Shown piece by piece: positions 14,749-15,122 of a stretch of DNA of 15,122 bases (position 1 is the first letter of the stretch; every line of letters begins with the position of its first letter). Below the pieces are notes generated by a model, which was not told the origin of the DNA, ran no database searches, and saw nothing but the letters and a program-made list of their open reading frames with translations. The stretch comes from Microcaldota archaeon (GTDB lineage: Archaea; Micrarchaeota; Micrarchaeia; Micrarchaeales; Micrarchaeaceae), in the NCBI GenBank assembly GCA_021828345.1, contig JAJZJI010000022.1:1-15122 (forward strand). The letters run 5' to 3'. Position numbers and translations under genes: made by a program.

Positions 14749-14796
14749 TATCACACCACGATTAATATCAATAAAAGAATATTTAAATCTTCCGTA
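14749..14796 (-). promoter_or_regulatory. Promoter and Shine-Dalgarno of the peptide/hydrolase cluster
   Basis: On the minus strand a purine-rich BRE-like element (CGGAAGA) leads into TTTAAATA (14787-14780). Standard spacing puts transcription start near 14757, giving a very short leader of about 10 nt. GTGGTGTGATA precedes ATG, with GGTG at 14757-14754 and a 5-nt spacer. This is among the clearest promoter plus ribosome-binding layouts in the window. Confidence 0.55.
14787..14796 (-). repeat. Right copy of 10-bp inverted repeat flanking the AT-rich island
   Basis: ATCTTCCGTA on plus, the inverse of TACGGAAGAT at 12145-12154. It coincides with the BRE side of the peptide promoter, so it may be a promoter element and not an element end. 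Confidence 0.3.
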
Positions 14797-14864
14797 GTTT
14801 CGTACTTTTAATAAACGTTAATCATACTTAATTCTGAATACGTTATTGAGAACCGTTATACAAC

Positions 14865-15122
14865 TTATTGTAATATCAATTCTTTCATCTCGTTTCTGTT
14901 ATATTTTTCATCCAACCATATATTTGTCTATGAAAGATCAGTTTTTAGAAGTCTATTAACTTAACTTCGCCACTTTGAGTTACTTTCGTCTGTAACCGAG
15001 TTTGACAGTTTCACTTTTTGTTAGATTTCAGGTGGTTCTAGTATCATTTTCATCGTTCTTTCATCGTATTTTCGGACAAAATCATCGAAAATTGATAAAA
15101 TCTGCGGCGGAAACTATTTGGC
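14865..15122 (-). pseudogene. Possible decayed coding remnant at contig end
   Basis: The last 326 nt contain no intact gene. One minus-strand frame (starting at 15122) nonetheless reads coding-like peptide pieces separated by stops: FDDFVRKYDERTMKMILEPP then TAA, a Ser/Lys-rich piece, TAA, a short piece, TAG, and TNIWLDEKYNRNEMKELILQ to TAA at 14867-14865. All lie in the same frame. It may be the tail of a gene degraded by point mutations, possibly of a mobile element, or chance. I recognise no family. Confidence 0.2.

Noticed and set aside
14968..14985. GTTAC / GTAAC inverted pair as an attachment site or operator
   Set aside because: Five-base arms with an 8-nt gap are expected by chance, and no second copy was found.
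15021..15113. Short minus frame between TAG and TAA near the contig end as a gene
   Set aside because: Only about 30 codons, no plausible start with ribosome-binding site, interrupted upstream by a stop; kept only as part of a possible remnant.
14865..15122. Stop-codon recoding (readthrough or pyrrolysine) as explanation for the interrupted frame
   Set aside because: Both TAG and TAA interrupt it, and the other genes in the window use these codons as ordinary stops.

Overview
The window reads as an AT-rich archaeal contig. Archaeal traits are an Alba chromatin protein, an archaellum/type IV pilus-type secretion ATPase with two TadC/FlaJ-type platform proteins, a PadR regulator, TATA-box promoters, and a recurring Shine-Dalgarno core (GGTG or GGTGA) about 5 nt before start codons. 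ATG, GTG and TTG are all used as starts. A DPANN-type archaeon (Micrarchaeota-like) would fit, but that placement is inference. The first 9 bases match the 3' end of the common Illumina adapter, so the left edge is probably an assembly end.

Region 1 (1-1543) holds the 3' end of an unidentified plus-strand gene, the Alba gene with a hairpin plus T-tract terminator, and an unrecognised 289-aa protein. Region 2 (1605-5803, minus strand) is an exporter operon: PadR regulator, DrrA-type ABC ATPase, ABC-2 permease, and a membrane-anchored extracellular protein of COG1361/CARDB type.

Region 3 (6079-12090, plus strand) is a five-gene type IV filament assembly operon. It encodes a winged-helix plus coiled-coil protein, a VirB11/FlaI/TadA-type ATPase, a 305-aa linker protein with a duplicated short motif, and two membrane platform proteins. 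No prepilin or prepilin peptidase lies in the window. The first gene has no standard start codon where its Shine-Dalgarno and N-terminal helix predict one; the codon there is ATA.

Region 4 (12156-14790, minus strand) is a visibly more AT-rich island and the most unusual part. It starts with an unlisted 50-aa gene made of two 21-residue repeats, each with a Cys-x-His-x-x-Cys motif, behind its own promoter. Next come a propeptide-less proteasome beta/HslV-like Ntn hydrolase, a 194-aa protein with a CPGC motif, and a family 2 glycosyltransferase. A repeat peptide followed by a self-compartmentalising type of protease and a glycosyltransferase suggests a peptide maturation or modification system; this is a hypothesis. 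A 10-bp inverted repeat lies at both edges of the island. The last 330 nt hold no intact gene, only a stop-interrupted coding-like frame on the minus strand.
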